Below are positions 1-12,456 of a DNA stretch of 64,000 nucleotides, one piece after another (position 1 is the stretch's first letter; each line of letters begins with the position of its first letter). The stretch covers positions 310,001 through 374,000 of the forward strand of contig NW_006917093.1 of the NCBI RefSeq assembly GCF_000516985.1. The letters are read 5' to 3'. Below the pieces are notes generated by a model, which was given only the letters and a program-made list of their open reading frames with translations, searched no databases and was not told where the DNA came from. Both the position numbers and the translations under genes were made by a program. The DNA is from Pestalotiopsis fici W106-1. Lineage: Eukaryota; Ascomycota; Sordariomycetes; Amphisphaeriales; Sporocadaceae.

Positions 1-2391
1 GCGCCATGTCCCAATATTTTCCTTTTCCTGAAAGTTTACATGGCAAGCCTGGGTTATCTATCCGATATCGTCGCATGTTGTGACCGCCGAGCAAGCACAT
101 GCAAAAACAGAAACCCAATGTCCGAGCCTAGGTGCTCATCCGAGTCTCAGACGCAGACCTTGTTTTGAAGAGAATAATAGCCACAGTCTATAGCCGACTC
201 TGCGCGGCTCGGAGTAATTTTTTAAAACATTACCATGATTCTCTTACGTCAAGGGAAGAAGGCAAAATGACATTTCCATATTGCGAATTATAACCGCTCC
301 TTTGATGTGCTGATGAGATAATATCTCGCCACCTTGACTGCTCGCCTCGATCACGAAAAGTGTTTGGCAAAGCATCTTGCGTCTAGTTTGTCATGTCCGC
401 CGAGGCTCTGATATCATTTCCGAACAAGATATCAACTTCACGATGTCAAGGGTCGCTGTTGCTGGACCCCTGCAAGAGGTACTATACCTTTTAGTATTCT
501 ATCTTGGATGCTGCTGGTAGACGTTGTTGAAGAACAGCCTCCCAGAAATAGTTACACGTCTTCAAATGGGTGCCTCCCTGGAGTGGGATGGCTTTAGCCT
601 TGCCCACCACTACGTCTGCGTCTCTGAACGCTTCCGTATAGATATATGGAGTAGGTAGGTCGCGGCTACCAGTGCTACCATAACTTACCAACCATCATCC
701 CTCCCATTGATGGCGACAAAACTGTGGACTTCCATGCCACTTGCAGCAGCAGCATCAGCTGAAAAATCGTTGGCTTGTTCAGATCATCCCACATATCTCC
801 CAGCTGTCCTTCAACGATAATTTCGAAAAGATAGAGATTCATAATACTCTATATCTTCATGTCCATCTCCCCACAATGGTCTCATCACTACGTGATACGA
901 CGAAAGACTGGGACAATGCTGGGCATCGACATTAAGTGGTCCAGCCACGCATCGGCAGGGTTGGGATTCAACGGTGGCTAGCCACTTGTGATGTTGGAAG
1001 GAGAGGGTGTATCCGAACCAAATTTGAACTACAGAACATAAGCGAGGATTCGTGACTAGGATGCCATGCAGACATCACATTACCGAGAGGCCAAGAAAAC
1101 GAGTCGACTTTGGCGAGCTTCAGAATGCTGGGAAAAGTCCTTATCAAATCGCAAATGGCTAGGCCTAGGAAAAAGGACGCCGTTTTCTGCAATGCCTAAT
1201 GCAAACGTGCCGGTGCGGAGTACATGTTTGCCAAGCAAAGATGTTTCCTTCTCCAGACCGTACGGGTTTGTATAATGCCTTTCGACGTGGGATGCATGGT
1301 AAACTACGACTTTGCTAGATCCCGAGCAAAAGGCCTCAACAAAGGTGCAGCAAAATATGTGTTGGTTGCCATGCACAAATGTGATGTCATTCGACTATTC
1401 AGGAAGTTCTTGATCGTATCGACGACCCAAGGCCTCCCACGCGAAATGGGACTGTGTGGGGGAACAAACGTCGCGCCCAGGAATCAATGCAATGGTTCGC
1501 ATAATCAAGGTTTGTCCGCCGTCACGGCAATGATGAGCCTCTTCTCCGCCGGGCGGCAACGCATCGATCCATTTCATCTGCAGCTCATCCCAAATACCGG
1601 CTGTTGACATGCTTGCGACCAAGACCTGGCCGTGGGTCTCGTGCCGTGGAGGCTATATACGATCTCGACTATCGCTCCACACTACCCGACGGGGTGCGAG
1701 ATGCGGGCAAGTTGGTGCAACTGTGAGGGGAGGGATTGGATAAGGGCAGCAAAGCAGCACAGTAAAGACAGCTCTCGCCCTTCAAATATCTTGGAGAGTT
1801 CAAGACAGTCCCCAAACTCGCGCTACTTGAGCTGGCCAGAAGTGGAAGCTCAAGGGTCGTTATCATCCCCACCACTACGCGTTCACGCACATGGGGACGA
1901 AACCACGACCTTCCGAAAGCGTCCCTAGGCGCCCAGGGTCCGACGGTGCGCCGGCCAATCGCGCCCAGCTGCCCCAATTACTGCTTTCATTTACATGCAA
2001 AAGCGAATCGAGTCCGCATAGTCAACCTCTCGAGTCCCGACTTATACAAAGGCCCGGTTGCCAAACGACCGATTGCTGCCCTTGGCCTGGGAGAGAAAAA
2101 CGACCGAAACCACGAGAGACTTTTTGTTGCAGCAGCCGAGAAAAGACCATGGGCTCCGGCATTATTGGCATTGGTGTTGGCATTACCACTTCCCATGTGT
2201 CATATGCTCGATTCGTTCTGTGAAACTCTCGCTTCTTTGTACCTGCTTGAGGAAATAAATCAAAATTGCTAGGCGAAGAAAGACGCACTGATCAACTTCT
2301 CACTGATCATATATTCCGAATCCAGCATCAGAACTCTATACACAAGCGATATTTGTTGTCTCTAACTTCTCAATCGGTGGCTGCCGCAGAA
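1..2391. other. Gene-free stretch upstream of the first gene
   Basis: I found no supportable gene. Open frames on both strands are short, overlap one another and show no recognisable motif, signal peptide or convincing splice chain. Base composition is ordinary, so this does not look like an AT-rich repeat remnant. The last few hundred bases presumably hold the promoter and leader of the gene starting at 2392. Confidence 0.5.
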
Positions 2392-5366
2392 ATGGCGGTC
2401 GAGGTGGAAGACCTACTGGTACAGCCATTCAGAGAACTTATCAAGCGTGGCAATGAAGCCATCACCAATGGAGAGGCTGCCCGGCTGGAGAACCCAGAGT
2501 TGTCACAGGTGATGCTCAGGTCAGCACGGGCTGTAGTCAGAGAGGGAGAACGAGCTCTCCAGAAAGTGCAGCCGCTCCTACTAGATCACCTGGAAAGACA
2601 TGGCGATGCATTTCGAGATGCCATCAAGAACTGCGGTAAGTGAAACAATGCCAAGCCAAAGTCTTGGCAAGGGTTATAGGATCACTGTATATTGACGTCT
2701 GCATAGATGAGGTATTCGAAAGCCAACGCCAGCTGGAGGATGTCCTATACGACATTGATGACTACATCGAGGTAGATACCTTTGACGCCACCAAGTTCGC
2801 TCAGCTCCAGGCGGCTTCCAAAGCCTTTGCGCTCAGCTTGATCGACAACATCAGGAGACTTAGAGTTGGCGATGCCTTGCCGTCGCCGGCAGCTTTCCCG
2901 CCACTTCCCGCAATACCTCGGAGGAGGCCCAGCAAAGTTGAGCCATTGATCATCACATCGAGGCCAGCGACCAGAACTGGCCATTATAGCACTGACCAGA
3001 CAGTCTTTACACCACAGGCCACATCGGCTCCCCTGGTCAGCCACTCGCGTCGTGCTCTCTCTACCAGCATCCGCAGTAGCCCCGGCGAGGCACACATGCT
3101 TCGACGAATGAGCTCCAAGACGTCACAAAAATCACAAAAGTCACTGGCTCCGTCGACCAGCAGCTCCGACAGCCACTATTCTCAGGCGAGTTTTCAATGG
3201 TCTGGGGCTGGACAGTCGGATACGCGAGGATACAATTCGCAGCAACCTTCAGATGTGGAAGCCCTTGGTGATGAGATCCAGAATCTCTTGAGCGAGCCGA
3301 ATAGTCCTAAACTACGAGAAAATAGGCAGACAACATCAGAGGTTTCAACGCCTTGGACGAGTGCGTGGGTTCACGACCAACTCTCGTCGCCGCGCGACAT
3401 GTTGGCACGAGAAACGATTCCAGAGGACTCGCCCATTGGACGGTTCAGCGAGGAAAGCACCGAGTCTGCCAGGACCAAGAGATACACTGTCGAAAGCGAT
3501 ACTCTTGCTACCGACATTGTTTTCCCAACGCCCAGAATCAGTCAAGCCTCAAAGACACGGAGAGCTTCCATGTTGTCAAGCGTAAATAATGCATCGTCTT
3601 ATGGTGGCTTGTCTACAAGTGCTCCCACAGGTGACTTGAGAACCAGTCTGCCAGTACAGAATTCCCAGGAAACACTGGTACATGGTATGGAGCCATATTC
3701 ACCCACAAAGAGATCAGCTGGGTCTTTACACGGATCACATGGGTCAATGTCCAACGTGTCGCACATTTCGCACGGCTCCATAGGCAGTGAGAATTTACCA
3801 CCAGAATTCTTTCAACGGCAAATTTGGAGACCAAATATACCATCCGACGCATCGGTAAAGGATCTTTCCTTGGAACAGCCGAGGAGCGCCCCAAAGCCAC
3901 CCGTGTACAGACCACCCAGAGTCACACCTCGCGTCGAGGACAACGAGAACCCCAAGCCAGTCTGGTATTCACGCGAGGAAAACTGCTCCATTGGACCGGA
4001 CAGTTCACTGTACCAGATGAAGAGCTTTTGCGAAGGTGCTCTTGCTTTCAAGAACGGCCGGTACCAAGAGGCTACCAAGACGGCCATGTTTATCGACTCA
4101 GTTGTTCCTACTTCAGCTGTCTTTCACGACTCGATGAGTGATGTGGCCCTATCACTGGGTACCAACCAGGCAATATCTTTTGTGAGTTCTGATGTGAACA
4201 ATCTAATGGACACGTAGGAGATGCTAATATCGTCCAAGGGCCCACGCAAGACGGTAACTCAGTGCATCAACTGTGAATATTCCCACTCGGCCGCAGAGTT
4301 TAGGCGAGACATGGCCAAAGACAGTAAGTGAATCCACATTCATAATCAAGATATTTTCGAGCACGCGCGACTTACATGGCACCCAACCAGAACGAGCCAA
4401 CGCAACTACAGAAGGAGTCAACTACCGCCTCCGCTTCTTGTACAAGTCGCACCTGGCTGCCGAAACCAAGGGCAGCGCGCTGTATGGATGCATCTTTTGC
4501 GCACACTTGGGCTACACGTCGCGCGAGGGCGATGCCACCGTCTTCACCACGGAGCGCCAGCTCTTCCGCCACCTCTCGCACCACCCGCAGCCGCTGCCAC
4601 AGATCCCCGGGCTTACTGTCTTGTATGGCTACCTCGGCAGCAACTGTACCGAGGCCGAGGACTATGATTTGCACTTTCCCAGTCCACAATTTGCTAGCCC
4701 CATCATCCCCGAGGCACCGCTGCTGACACGGCGACCCACGGCCGTCGCCCTTCAGCCTCAGCTGCAAAAGGAAGGATCCCGACCCCTGACTGATCCGGAT
4801 GGCCGGCGCGACGTGCTGCAGTTCCTGGCCGGGGCCCGGATCGTGGGCGTCGAATTCCCCGACGCCTGGGGCGGCAAGTGGTGCACGGGCTGGCATGACG
4901 GCGTGCGCGGTTCGTTCCCGGCCAAGCTGGTGCAGGTCGAGGCACCGCCCAAGAGCGACATACGTTTACCCGGGACCAACAATGACGGGCTCGTGGTGGT
5001 GTCCCGGTGGAAGTGGGAGCCCCGGGACGTTTCGGCCGGCTGGCTCATCTTTGATAAAAACACGACCATCACGAACGTGAGCTGTAAGTTCTTTGAGAGC
5101 TGCTTGTTCCTTACAAAGCAGGATATGTATTTCCTTTTAATTCATGGCTAACGCATGCGACAGGGTTGAGCTACGATTCATGGTGCTGGTCGGGCATGAC
5201 CAAGGACGGCAAGGTCGGCTTCTTTCCGTCGTCGCACATCAAGCCCGACTCGATTCGCGATCCGTCTGGCTTGTACGGATCTTCCTTGGGCAACAAAAAG
5301 GACCCGGCTCGAAGGCTGTTCAAGATGCGACACGCCAAGAGCTCCTCATCGTCTGGCAGCAGTTGA
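2392..5366 (+). CDS. Large cytoplasmic protein with C-terminal SH3-like segments (hypothetical)
   Basis: The five-exon model is 2392-2635, 2707-4181, 4218-4323, 4391-5083 and 5164-5366, encoding 906 aa; all junctions use GT-AG and keep frame. Residues 1 to about 150 are helical and charged, without a signal peptide. A long Ser/Thr/Pro-rich linker follows (about 150-450) and is probably disordered and phosphorylated. Next come a Cys pair (CINC), a CIFC...H-x3-H pattern that could bind zinc, and two aromatic, Gly/Trp-rich stretches near the C-terminus (KWCTGWHDGVRGSFP and WCWSGMTKDGKVGFFPSSH) that read like SH3 strands ending in the usual FPSSHI element. This suggests a cortical or cytoskeletal adaptor rather than an enzyme, but that is inference. 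I do not recognise an orthologue. The start is the first ATG in frame with the helical N-terminus. Confidence 0.8.
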
Positions 5367-6169
5367 AACAGACGAGCTTCAACAACGATATGACCCTGTC
5401 TGGGGGCCGCTTTTCCCTCTCAAACTTCTATTTACTTTGGTGGCTGGTTTGCATTGTCAAATTTTAGAAGGCGCATTGCCACGATGATACCCCTATCCGC
5501 TCCTTTATTATACACACGTACCAATGCTACATGTAGCACGGGAAGTTCATTTGTATGATGAACAAGATATGTAGCCTTTCAGGGTAGATCCCTCCTTTAT
5601 TAGGCACGCGCAAGGGGAGCTATGATACTGGACGAGGATGACTGTATGAATGAATGTGGGATGAATACAGCGAGGTATGAATTAGTTTATCTAGAACAAA
5701 GGCCAAAGAATATACCCCATTAGTATTATCACATCTTTAACCGATTGCCTGTAGTGACGTTGAAGCGTGTCACATGGTGGGATGATCGTCCTGATACACT
5801 ATGCCTTTGTGATGGGATTGTCTCGCTGGGGGTGAGACCATGTATTATAGCTGAGCCTCAATCAAGGATTGTATTGTGTTCTGCACTATTGCGGCGCAGA
5901 TGCGGGTTGATTAGCTAGTAGTCCAAGAAGGCTCTAAAATCTGACAGGAACACCATATCCATTGGCCATATCCATTGGATCTATAAATAAATAGCCACTC
6001 AATGATAAGTATTACTGGCATTGGCAATATTTCCTAATCAAGCTGGGGCTGGATTATCCTTTCTTCAACTTGAAACTCCAATTACCTAGGTATAAATTGA
6101 TATTTCAAATATCATCTACTGTCCTTTCTTTGCAAACAGAAAACGCCTTTGCATCGTCACTCGGCCGCT
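5367..6169. other. Intergenic; promoter region of the HET gene
   Basis: No gene is seen. The last 220 bp hold a 13-bp tandem duplication with ATTGG cores, followed at about 5981 by an AT-rich TATA-like stretch (CTATAAATAAATA), consistent with a promoter for the plus-strand gene at 6170. Confidence 0.5.
5953..5978. repeat. Two tandem 13-bp units carrying inverted CCAAT boxes
   Basis: The unit CCATATCCATTGG occurs twice back to back. Each copy ends in ATTGG, the reverse complement of CCAAT. A TATA-like sequence starts right after the array, about 190 bp before the HET-gene start codon, so the pair may be a promoter element bound by the CCAAT-binding complex. The repeat is seen directly; the function is inferred. 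Confidence 0.6.
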
Positions 6170-8479
6170 ATGGATGCCAAGATCGAGTCACCGCCAGATG
6201 GCGGTCAGGGCAAAGAAATTCTGCAACAGACCGATGATGCTCATTTGTGCGAAAAATGTTTCGAGCTCATGAAGGACCTGTCGGACCAGTCCCAAGATCT
6301 AGCCGACTGGGATTGGCGCCTGAATAAATCCGCCATTGCTGCTCGATACGCTGCGAACCTCAATCCTGCCAATCTGGTCGACAGCGTCCGCAACATGCGC
6401 AGCAGTTCCAAGACGGGAATCTTCATTGCCGAGCTCGGAAACCGGTTTCGTCAAGCTATTGACACCAATTGTACCTTGTGTCGCTTGCTCTTGGCCTCCA
6501 AGGTGGAAACAACAAGCAATGAGAGCCGAGACGACGGTGGCGGCGACGAGCTGCAGGGCTTTTTGCTGAGGGACTACTTTCTCTTCAACCACCGAAGAAG
6601 CAACCCTTTGAGCTCGCGCGAAACCAAGCTCGGTGAGATGATCTTCTTGGCTGTAGTGCCAGCAAATTTTGATGCATCGAGCTCAGAGGACGATCAAAAG
6701 GCACTAGAATTGCAAACAGCATCCAAAGGTTGCCTCGTTTTGACCAACAAGGAATCAGAGCAGACTATCCTCAATGCTGTCACCGTGTCACCACACTTTG
6801 AACCGTCCGTTGTACTAGAGTGGTTTGACTTTTGCCGGCACCACCACGATGAACTCTGCCAACAGGATGCAGCATCAACCGTCGCCATTGATGGATTCAG
6901 GTGGATCGACTGCGACACCAAGATGGTCGAGACGGCCCAGGCAGTGCAGCCATACATTGCCTTGAGCTATGTATGGGGTCCTCCCTCGCCGTCCTCTGCC
7001 CCCAGCGAGCCGGAAGACCCAAACGCGGACCAAGTGCCACTTCCCGAAAAGCTACCCGCGACAATCGAGGATGCCATAACTGTCACCAAGCAACTTGGAT
7101 TTAGATATTTGTGGGTTGACAGATACTGCATCAACCAAAAGAACCCAGAGATCAAACTCAAGCAGATCCAGCAAATGGACCTCATCTACCAGAACGCCGA
7201 GCTGGCCATTATTGCAGCTGCGGGCACCGACGAACGCCACGGTCTACCGGGGGTTGGTGGCAAGGAGCGAGCCAGCGCCAGGGGATCGTCGGTCAAGTAT
7301 AAGAATATAGACATCACATCAACGCTCAAGGATCCTCAGGGCGTCGTTCGTGATTCCAGGTGGTATACCCGGGGTTGGACGTTTCAGGAAGGACTACTGA
7401 GCCGCCGGCGCCTGGTCTTTACCGAGGAGCAAGTCTATTTTGAATGCAACGCGATGAATTGTTTTGAAAGTATTTCGGGGTCCTTGACCAGCTTGTCTGA
7501 GCGCGACAACACCAGGGCCGCCACCTTTATGCGCCCCGGCCTCTTTGAATCCCATCGACGGCGAACCACCAGTGCTGTAGGGGCAAAGCGTGTCCGCAGC
7601 GTCGAGGAAATGGACTTTTCTGCCCTGTTTGACAGTTATCTGATCTGGTCGCAGCAGTATTCGGCCAGAAACCTTAGCTTTGACGGAGACTCGATGAACG
7701 CCTTTTTGGGGCTGATACACAAGATCGAAAAGATACCAAAGCCGCTGCTCCAGCATTGGGCGATCCCATATCCCCATTCTGATCACAAACTTGATCCTCT
7801 CCATGCTTTTGCCGAAGCCCTGTCGTGGAGACACAAGTACTCTTGTTGGGACGACGACGCGTCCAAACGGCCCCGGCGCAGGACGGAATTCCCTTCGTGG
7901 TCGTGGGTTGGCTGGGCATCCGAGATTGTGTATCCCACCAAAGACGCGTTGGTGGAAGAGAGGCTCTATGGCGAGAATATTGAAATCACCAGATTCCGCA
8001 ATCGTGAAATGACTCTGGGCGAAACGGGTCGTGGCTCAAAGTGGTCAGCGGACAAGAAAGTGTCATATGGTGTACTTTCTTCCAACAACCGAGTCTTGAC
8101 GATACATTCTCGGGTAATTCAAGCTTCCGACCTTTCATACGATGCTCAGACAAAGCAGTGGAAGCTCTATGGCCATCCAGCCACCGTGGCCATGTCCCAA
8201 GGGCCACCGACGGAAGATGAATTCTATGAACAGCTCCGCCAAGATAAACAGTGGGCATGCGTCTTATTGGGAAGCGCAAGTTCGCAAATGGTGCAAGTCA
8301 TCACGGCATTGATTCTCGAGCGCAGCGACGACGACGATAGCTATGTGCGGTCTGGTCTGTTGATTGCCAAGATGCCCGCCATGTCTTGGACTGGTCGCCT
8401 CATGAAAACGGCTTTTCAAGATCTCACAAGGGAGGCTAAAAGCATGGCGAGCCAATTTCAGACATTCAACATTAAATGA
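6170..8479 (+). CDS. HET-domain protein (heterokaryon incompatibility type)
   Basis: This is a single exon of 769 aa. The HET domain (Pfam PF06985 family) is clear. It starts at YIALSYVWG (about residues 262-270), continues through LPATIEDAITVTKQLG and YLWVDRYCINQ, and ends with the WYTRGWTFQEGLLSRR and VYFEC blocks (to about 435). The N-terminus has two short Cys pairs (CEKC and CTLC) often seen in this family, and the roughly 330-residue C-terminal part is variable. HET proteins act in non-self recognition and programmed cell death after hyphal fusion. The ligand or partner cannot be read from sequence. The first ATG of the frame was chosen; the upstream TTG codons are not needed. No introns or disablements are visible. 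A short direct repeat with CCAAT-type cores lies upstream. Confidence 0.92.
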   Translation: MDAKIESPPDGGQGKEILQQTDDAHLCEKCFELMKDLSDQSQDLADWDWRLNKSAIAARYAANLNPANLVDSVRNMRSSSKTGIFIAELGNRFRQAIDTNCTLCRLLLASKVETTSNESRDDGGGDELQGFLLRDYFLFNHRRSNPLSSRETKLGEMIFLAVVPANFDASSSEDDQKALELQTASKGCLVLTNKESEQTILNAVTVSPHFEPSVVLEWFDFCRHHHDELCQQDAASTVAIDGFRWIDCDTKMVETAQAVQPYIALSYVWGPPSPSSAPSEPEDPNADQVPLPEKLPATIEDAITVTKQLGFRYLWVDRYCINQKNPEIKLKQIQQMDLIYQNAELAIIAAAGTDERHGLPGVGGKERASARGSSVKYKNIDITSTLKDPQGVVRDSRWYTRGWTFQEGLLSRRRLVFTEEQVYFECNAMNCFESISGSLTSLSERDNTRAATFMRPGLFESHRRRTTSAVGAKRVRSVEEMDFSALFDSYLIWSQQYSARNLSFDGDSMNAFLGLIHKIEKIPKPLLQHWAIPYPHSDHKLDPLHAFAEALSWRHKYSCWDDDASKRPRRRTEFPSWSWVGWASEIVYPTKDALVEERLYGENIEITRFRNREMTLGETGRGSKWSADKKVSYGVLSSNNRVLTIHSRVIQASDLSYDAQTKQWKLYGHPATVAMSQGPPTEDEFYEQLRQDKQWACVLLGSASSQMVQVITALILERSDDDDSYVRSGLLIAKMPAMSWTGRLMKTAFQDLTREAKSMASQFQTFNIK

Positions 8480-10537
8480 AAGTTGCTGGTTGAGACGTCA
8501 GACTTTTGAATCTGCACGTCTTTCATTATGTTCTTCCCCGAGTTGGCAACAGTCATTGCGCCTGTAGCTCAAGTATATGGTTGGTGGAATGCAATTTTCA
8601 AATAGACGGGCGATGTTTTATTCAGAGTGAAAGTTCATGTCGAAAGTCGCAACGCTTTTGATGTAGTGACAGTAATAATTCCCAGATTCTTACCAAACAG
8701 GTTATCATAGAAGAAAAGATCCATGTCAGTAGTTTATAACTTCAGAGCATTGGTAAAATGATTAGGCTAAGCTAGAAACATTGGCTCGCTATGGAAGAGA
8801 GGGAGAAGCCTGCAAAACGAATAGGCCATTATGCTTCTGCTTATCATCTTCTGGGAAGAGTTCAGCGCTCGCCCAAACGTGTATGATTCATGCGCGCGCC
8901 AGATTGTGCATCACCGTTGTTCAGTATCCGCTGTACAAGCTTTCTCAAAATACAGTTGAGGAATGAAAGTCTGGCAGAAAAAAGGGCCATGATTAAAAGT
9001 AAAATAGCTACATGTACTATAAATGCACGCGACGACCGTATGAACAGTACCACTGCCTGGTTCTATCGCGGAAACGAGAGACTCTTTCTACATGGCCTCG
9101 AGCGATATAAATGTCTTGAGGTGGTTACACAGGATAATACCCCTATCTTCTTCCTGCACACTTCTCCACCAGCAATAGATACCATAGATTTAATGCAAGT
9201 AGCTGAAACCCGACGACTGTGGCGCATGCAGGGTAGCATTACGATCGCCTATATGTGCACAATCTACTGCCCAAAGCGTATAAAGCGCGAGTTTTTGAGG
9301 CGGCCAATAATGCTCGAGCCTCGTTACTGTGCCGTTGGCTGCCCACTGCCAATGAAAAGACGTCTCTGCATACACATGTTGTGATAGTCGGAGCCTTTTT
9401 TGATCAACGGATCAACCCAACGAAAATAAACAGGGCGCCGAGAAGATGTTCAGTTTTGGGGGACCCTTGAAATCGCAAGATGGTGGAGTCGCACGTACGA
9501 GACAAAACGCTAAACAAGTCTCTTCGATAGTAGTAGTGGACACTTTCTTTTGGAACGTTTCTGGGGGGCGCCGCTACTTGAAGGGGGTTTTACTGAGTAA
9601 AAATATGGCCATCATCTGGGGCAAATGGACAGCTCAAGAGCCAAGTCAACACAAGAGCCTACGCGGCCCGGCCCAACGATCCATGCGACAAGCAGTTGGT
9701 CTTGCAACCCATTGACATGCCAGTGGGTGACTAGTGTAGCTGGGCAATCTTGTTTTGACTCTGGCAACAGGCGGGCAATCTGGAATGTTTGGATAGAGTA
9801 ATAAAACGAGTCACGACATGATTGCCAGTAGAGTTTTGACTGTGTTTCTTCACCGAACCGCGGGAGAGGTTTTTGATCTGTAGTATTCCGTAATACTGGA
9901 CCCAATGGACATGGCCAACCTACAGTGTACAAACACCCCCTTGAATGATCACCGCTCTTTGAAGATCCCCTAGAAAGTCAGACCAAGGGCAAACTGGCAA
10001 ATGCCGGTCTAGCCCCAGGGCTGGAAATCGCTTGACTAATAGCCCCAAACTCCCTACCCGCTGCCTGCTACGTATCGCCAGCAAAGATCCAAATTTGTCC
10101 ATAAGGGGCTCAAGTCCACTAGTGCTGGCCAATGCTCGACACTAAGAAATCTCTACTGATTAAGGGGGTATGCGAAGCTTTTTTTTTGCTGTGCCCAGTG
10201 CCCGTGCGCGAGCTGGCGTGGAGATGAGCTTATGCCACATGCCAATTCTCAGTAAAGGGTCCCCGAAATTTACATCATCAAGAATAAGTCAAAGTAAAAA
10301 AAACACCTTACCCCGAGGAGAGTGAGTGAGAAAGCCGTGCCTATTCAGTTTGGTACTCTATACTACCTACCGGTCTGACTCGAGCGTTGCAAGAAAAGGA
10401 AACCTCGGAACAGACTCGCATTCAACTCTCGGACTTTTTTTTTTTATCTAATAGTTCTGGGCGCACACACAAAAAAAAGGGACCCCTGTTATAGATTGGA
10501 GCGACTATACGATCAATTCTTGTCCCCCACTAGGATC
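8480..10537. other. Intergenic, no gene seen
   Basis: The stretch holds only short, unrelated open frames. Between about 10180 and 10490 there are T and A homopolymer runs typical of fungal promoters, probably belonging to the desaturase-family gene at 10538. Confidence 0.5.
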
Positions 10538-12043
10538 ATGGAAAAATACATTGTATACGACAATGGACTCACAAAGGCGGACCGGCTGGTCCTAAAGGCT
10601 CTCGCTGTAGACATCGAAGCTCGCAACCAGGGAGACCAAAACAGGACTGATCGGCAGAGCACCCAGGATGCAAAGCAGGAGGAGGATCATGTGCAAAGCT
10701 GTAAGTTGGTTCGCCCTCGGGGAGCCAAGAAACAACCAAGACTGACCGAGTCTCTTTTTTAGTGAGCGACGAGGACGAGAGGACGCTATCGTACCTCAAT
10801 GCTCTCAATGATCCGTCCAGTTCGGATTTCCAGCCCACCGTCTTCCAGGGTACTGATTACGATGGCATTGACTGGAAGAGGCCGTTCAACCAATACGTGC
10901 TCAAGCACTACATCCAAGCCGCCAGGTCCATTGTGAGGGTCGAGACGGACGTGGTGATGCTGACGCATCTGCTGCTGTACTTTACCACCTCGGTCCCAAG
11001 TGCCGCCTACCTCTTCTTTGGGTCCTTTACCTGGATCCATGGAGTCTTGCACTCGCTGATGCAGCTGTCCTACATGGGCGCCTACACGCTGATGATGCAC
11101 CAGCACATTCATATGCGCGGTGTTCTGCACAAGCGTCTCGGCTTCTTCGACCACACGTTCCCCTACCTGCTCGACCCTCTGATGGGACACACGTGGAACT
11201 CGTACTTTTACCACCACGTCAAGCACCACCACGTCGAGGGCAATGGACCCGGAGACCTGTCCTCGACCATGAGCTACCAGCGGGACAGCTTCTTGCACTT
11301 TCTGCACTACGTCGGTCGTTTCATTGTGTTGGTCTGGGCCGAGCTGCCGCTCTACTTTGTCTCGAGGAAGAGACACACCCTGGCCGTCAAGACCCTCTTT
11401 TGGGAGCTGAGCAGCTACGGACTGCTGTACTCGGCCTTCAAGTACAACCGACAAGCCGCCATCTGCGTCCTCCTGATTCCCTTTGTTCTCATGCGCCTGG
11501 GCATGATGGTGGGCAACTGGGGCCAGCACGCGTTTGTCGACAATGAGGAGCCAGACTCTGATTATCGATCGAGCATTACGCTCATCGACGTTCCTGTAAG
11601 TTTGCACTATATGCGGTCAATGATGGCGGAGAATGGATTGAGAATATACTAACCGTACAATCAGAGCAACCGTTACTCTTTCAACGATGGCTACCACACT
11701 TCTCACCACTTGAACCCAATGAGACACTGGAGAGAACACCCCAACTCCTTCCTCAAGCAAAGACACGTGTATGCGTCGCAAAATGCGCTGGTAAGTTTCA
11801 TCGCAATCTTCTCATTTCTGTATACGCGCAACAGCATCTAACGAAACTGGCTAGGTCTTTCACAACATTGACTACATCTTCATTACAATCAAGCTTTTGA
11901 CCAAGGACTATGAGCACCTGGCCAAGTGCCTCGTGCCTATTGGTGAGGAGCAGCTGGCCTGGACCATGGAGGAACGGATTGAGCACCTGAGGAGCCGCAC
12001 GCGTCAGTTCACACCAGAGGAGATGAAGCTCAAGTATAACTAA
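10538..12043 (+). CDS. Fatty acid desaturase-family membrane enzyme
   Basis: Four exons (10538-10700, 10763-11595, 11665-11790, 11855-12043) encode 436 aa. Three histidine clusters expected for the membrane di-iron FA_desaturase family (PF00487) are present in order: HQHIHMRG, HHVKHHH and, after the second intron, GYHTSHH. Several hydrophobic segments between and before these clusters fit an integral ER membrane protein. The N-terminal 70 residues are hydrophilic. The likely reaction is O2-dependent desaturation or hydroxylation of a lipid or hydrocarbon chain; the substrate and regiochemistry are not predictable. No cytochrome b5 domain is seen, so electrons would come from a separate donor. 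The start is the first ATG in frame, and all introns are 60-70 bp GT-AG. Confidence 0.88.
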
Positions 12044-12456
12044 GGGGCCGTCTCTGGCTGGTACTCGGTTACTCTCGGGCGGTGGAAAAACGGAATATAG
12101 AATCATATAGAGTGGTAATGGCATATAAGCGATTGATTTCTCGATAGACGTATGCAAGCTTTCATGTTTGCGTTTGGCATAGGAAAATCAAGTGATTCTT
12201 CAAGGCCAAGAACCCCCAGGCGCGCCTGCCTGGCTTCGGCTGCCTTGGCTGCGGCAAAGTAGCGCCCGTGTCTAGTACCGCGTTAGTGACGGGAAGCCCG
12301 TGCTGTAGGGGACGGGGCTGCTAAAAAGTACAGGGCTCTCAGTCATTGACGTCACTTGGACGCCAGCAGCAGTACACTATTCGAGTGCCTTTACAATCAT
12401 TTTAATACTGCGTATAACGAAAGGAATCAAAACATTAAAGCATTGATTGGGGGGTC
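12044..12456. other. Intergenic, no gene seen
   Basis: This short spacer between two plus-strand genes holds the 3' end of the desaturase-family gene and the promoter of the DHH gene. No structured feature stands out. Confidence 0.5.

Noticed and set aside
10786..11607. 273-codon minus-strand open frame
   Set aside because: Exactly antisense to the desaturase-family gene, which has clear histidine motifs; the minus frame has none.
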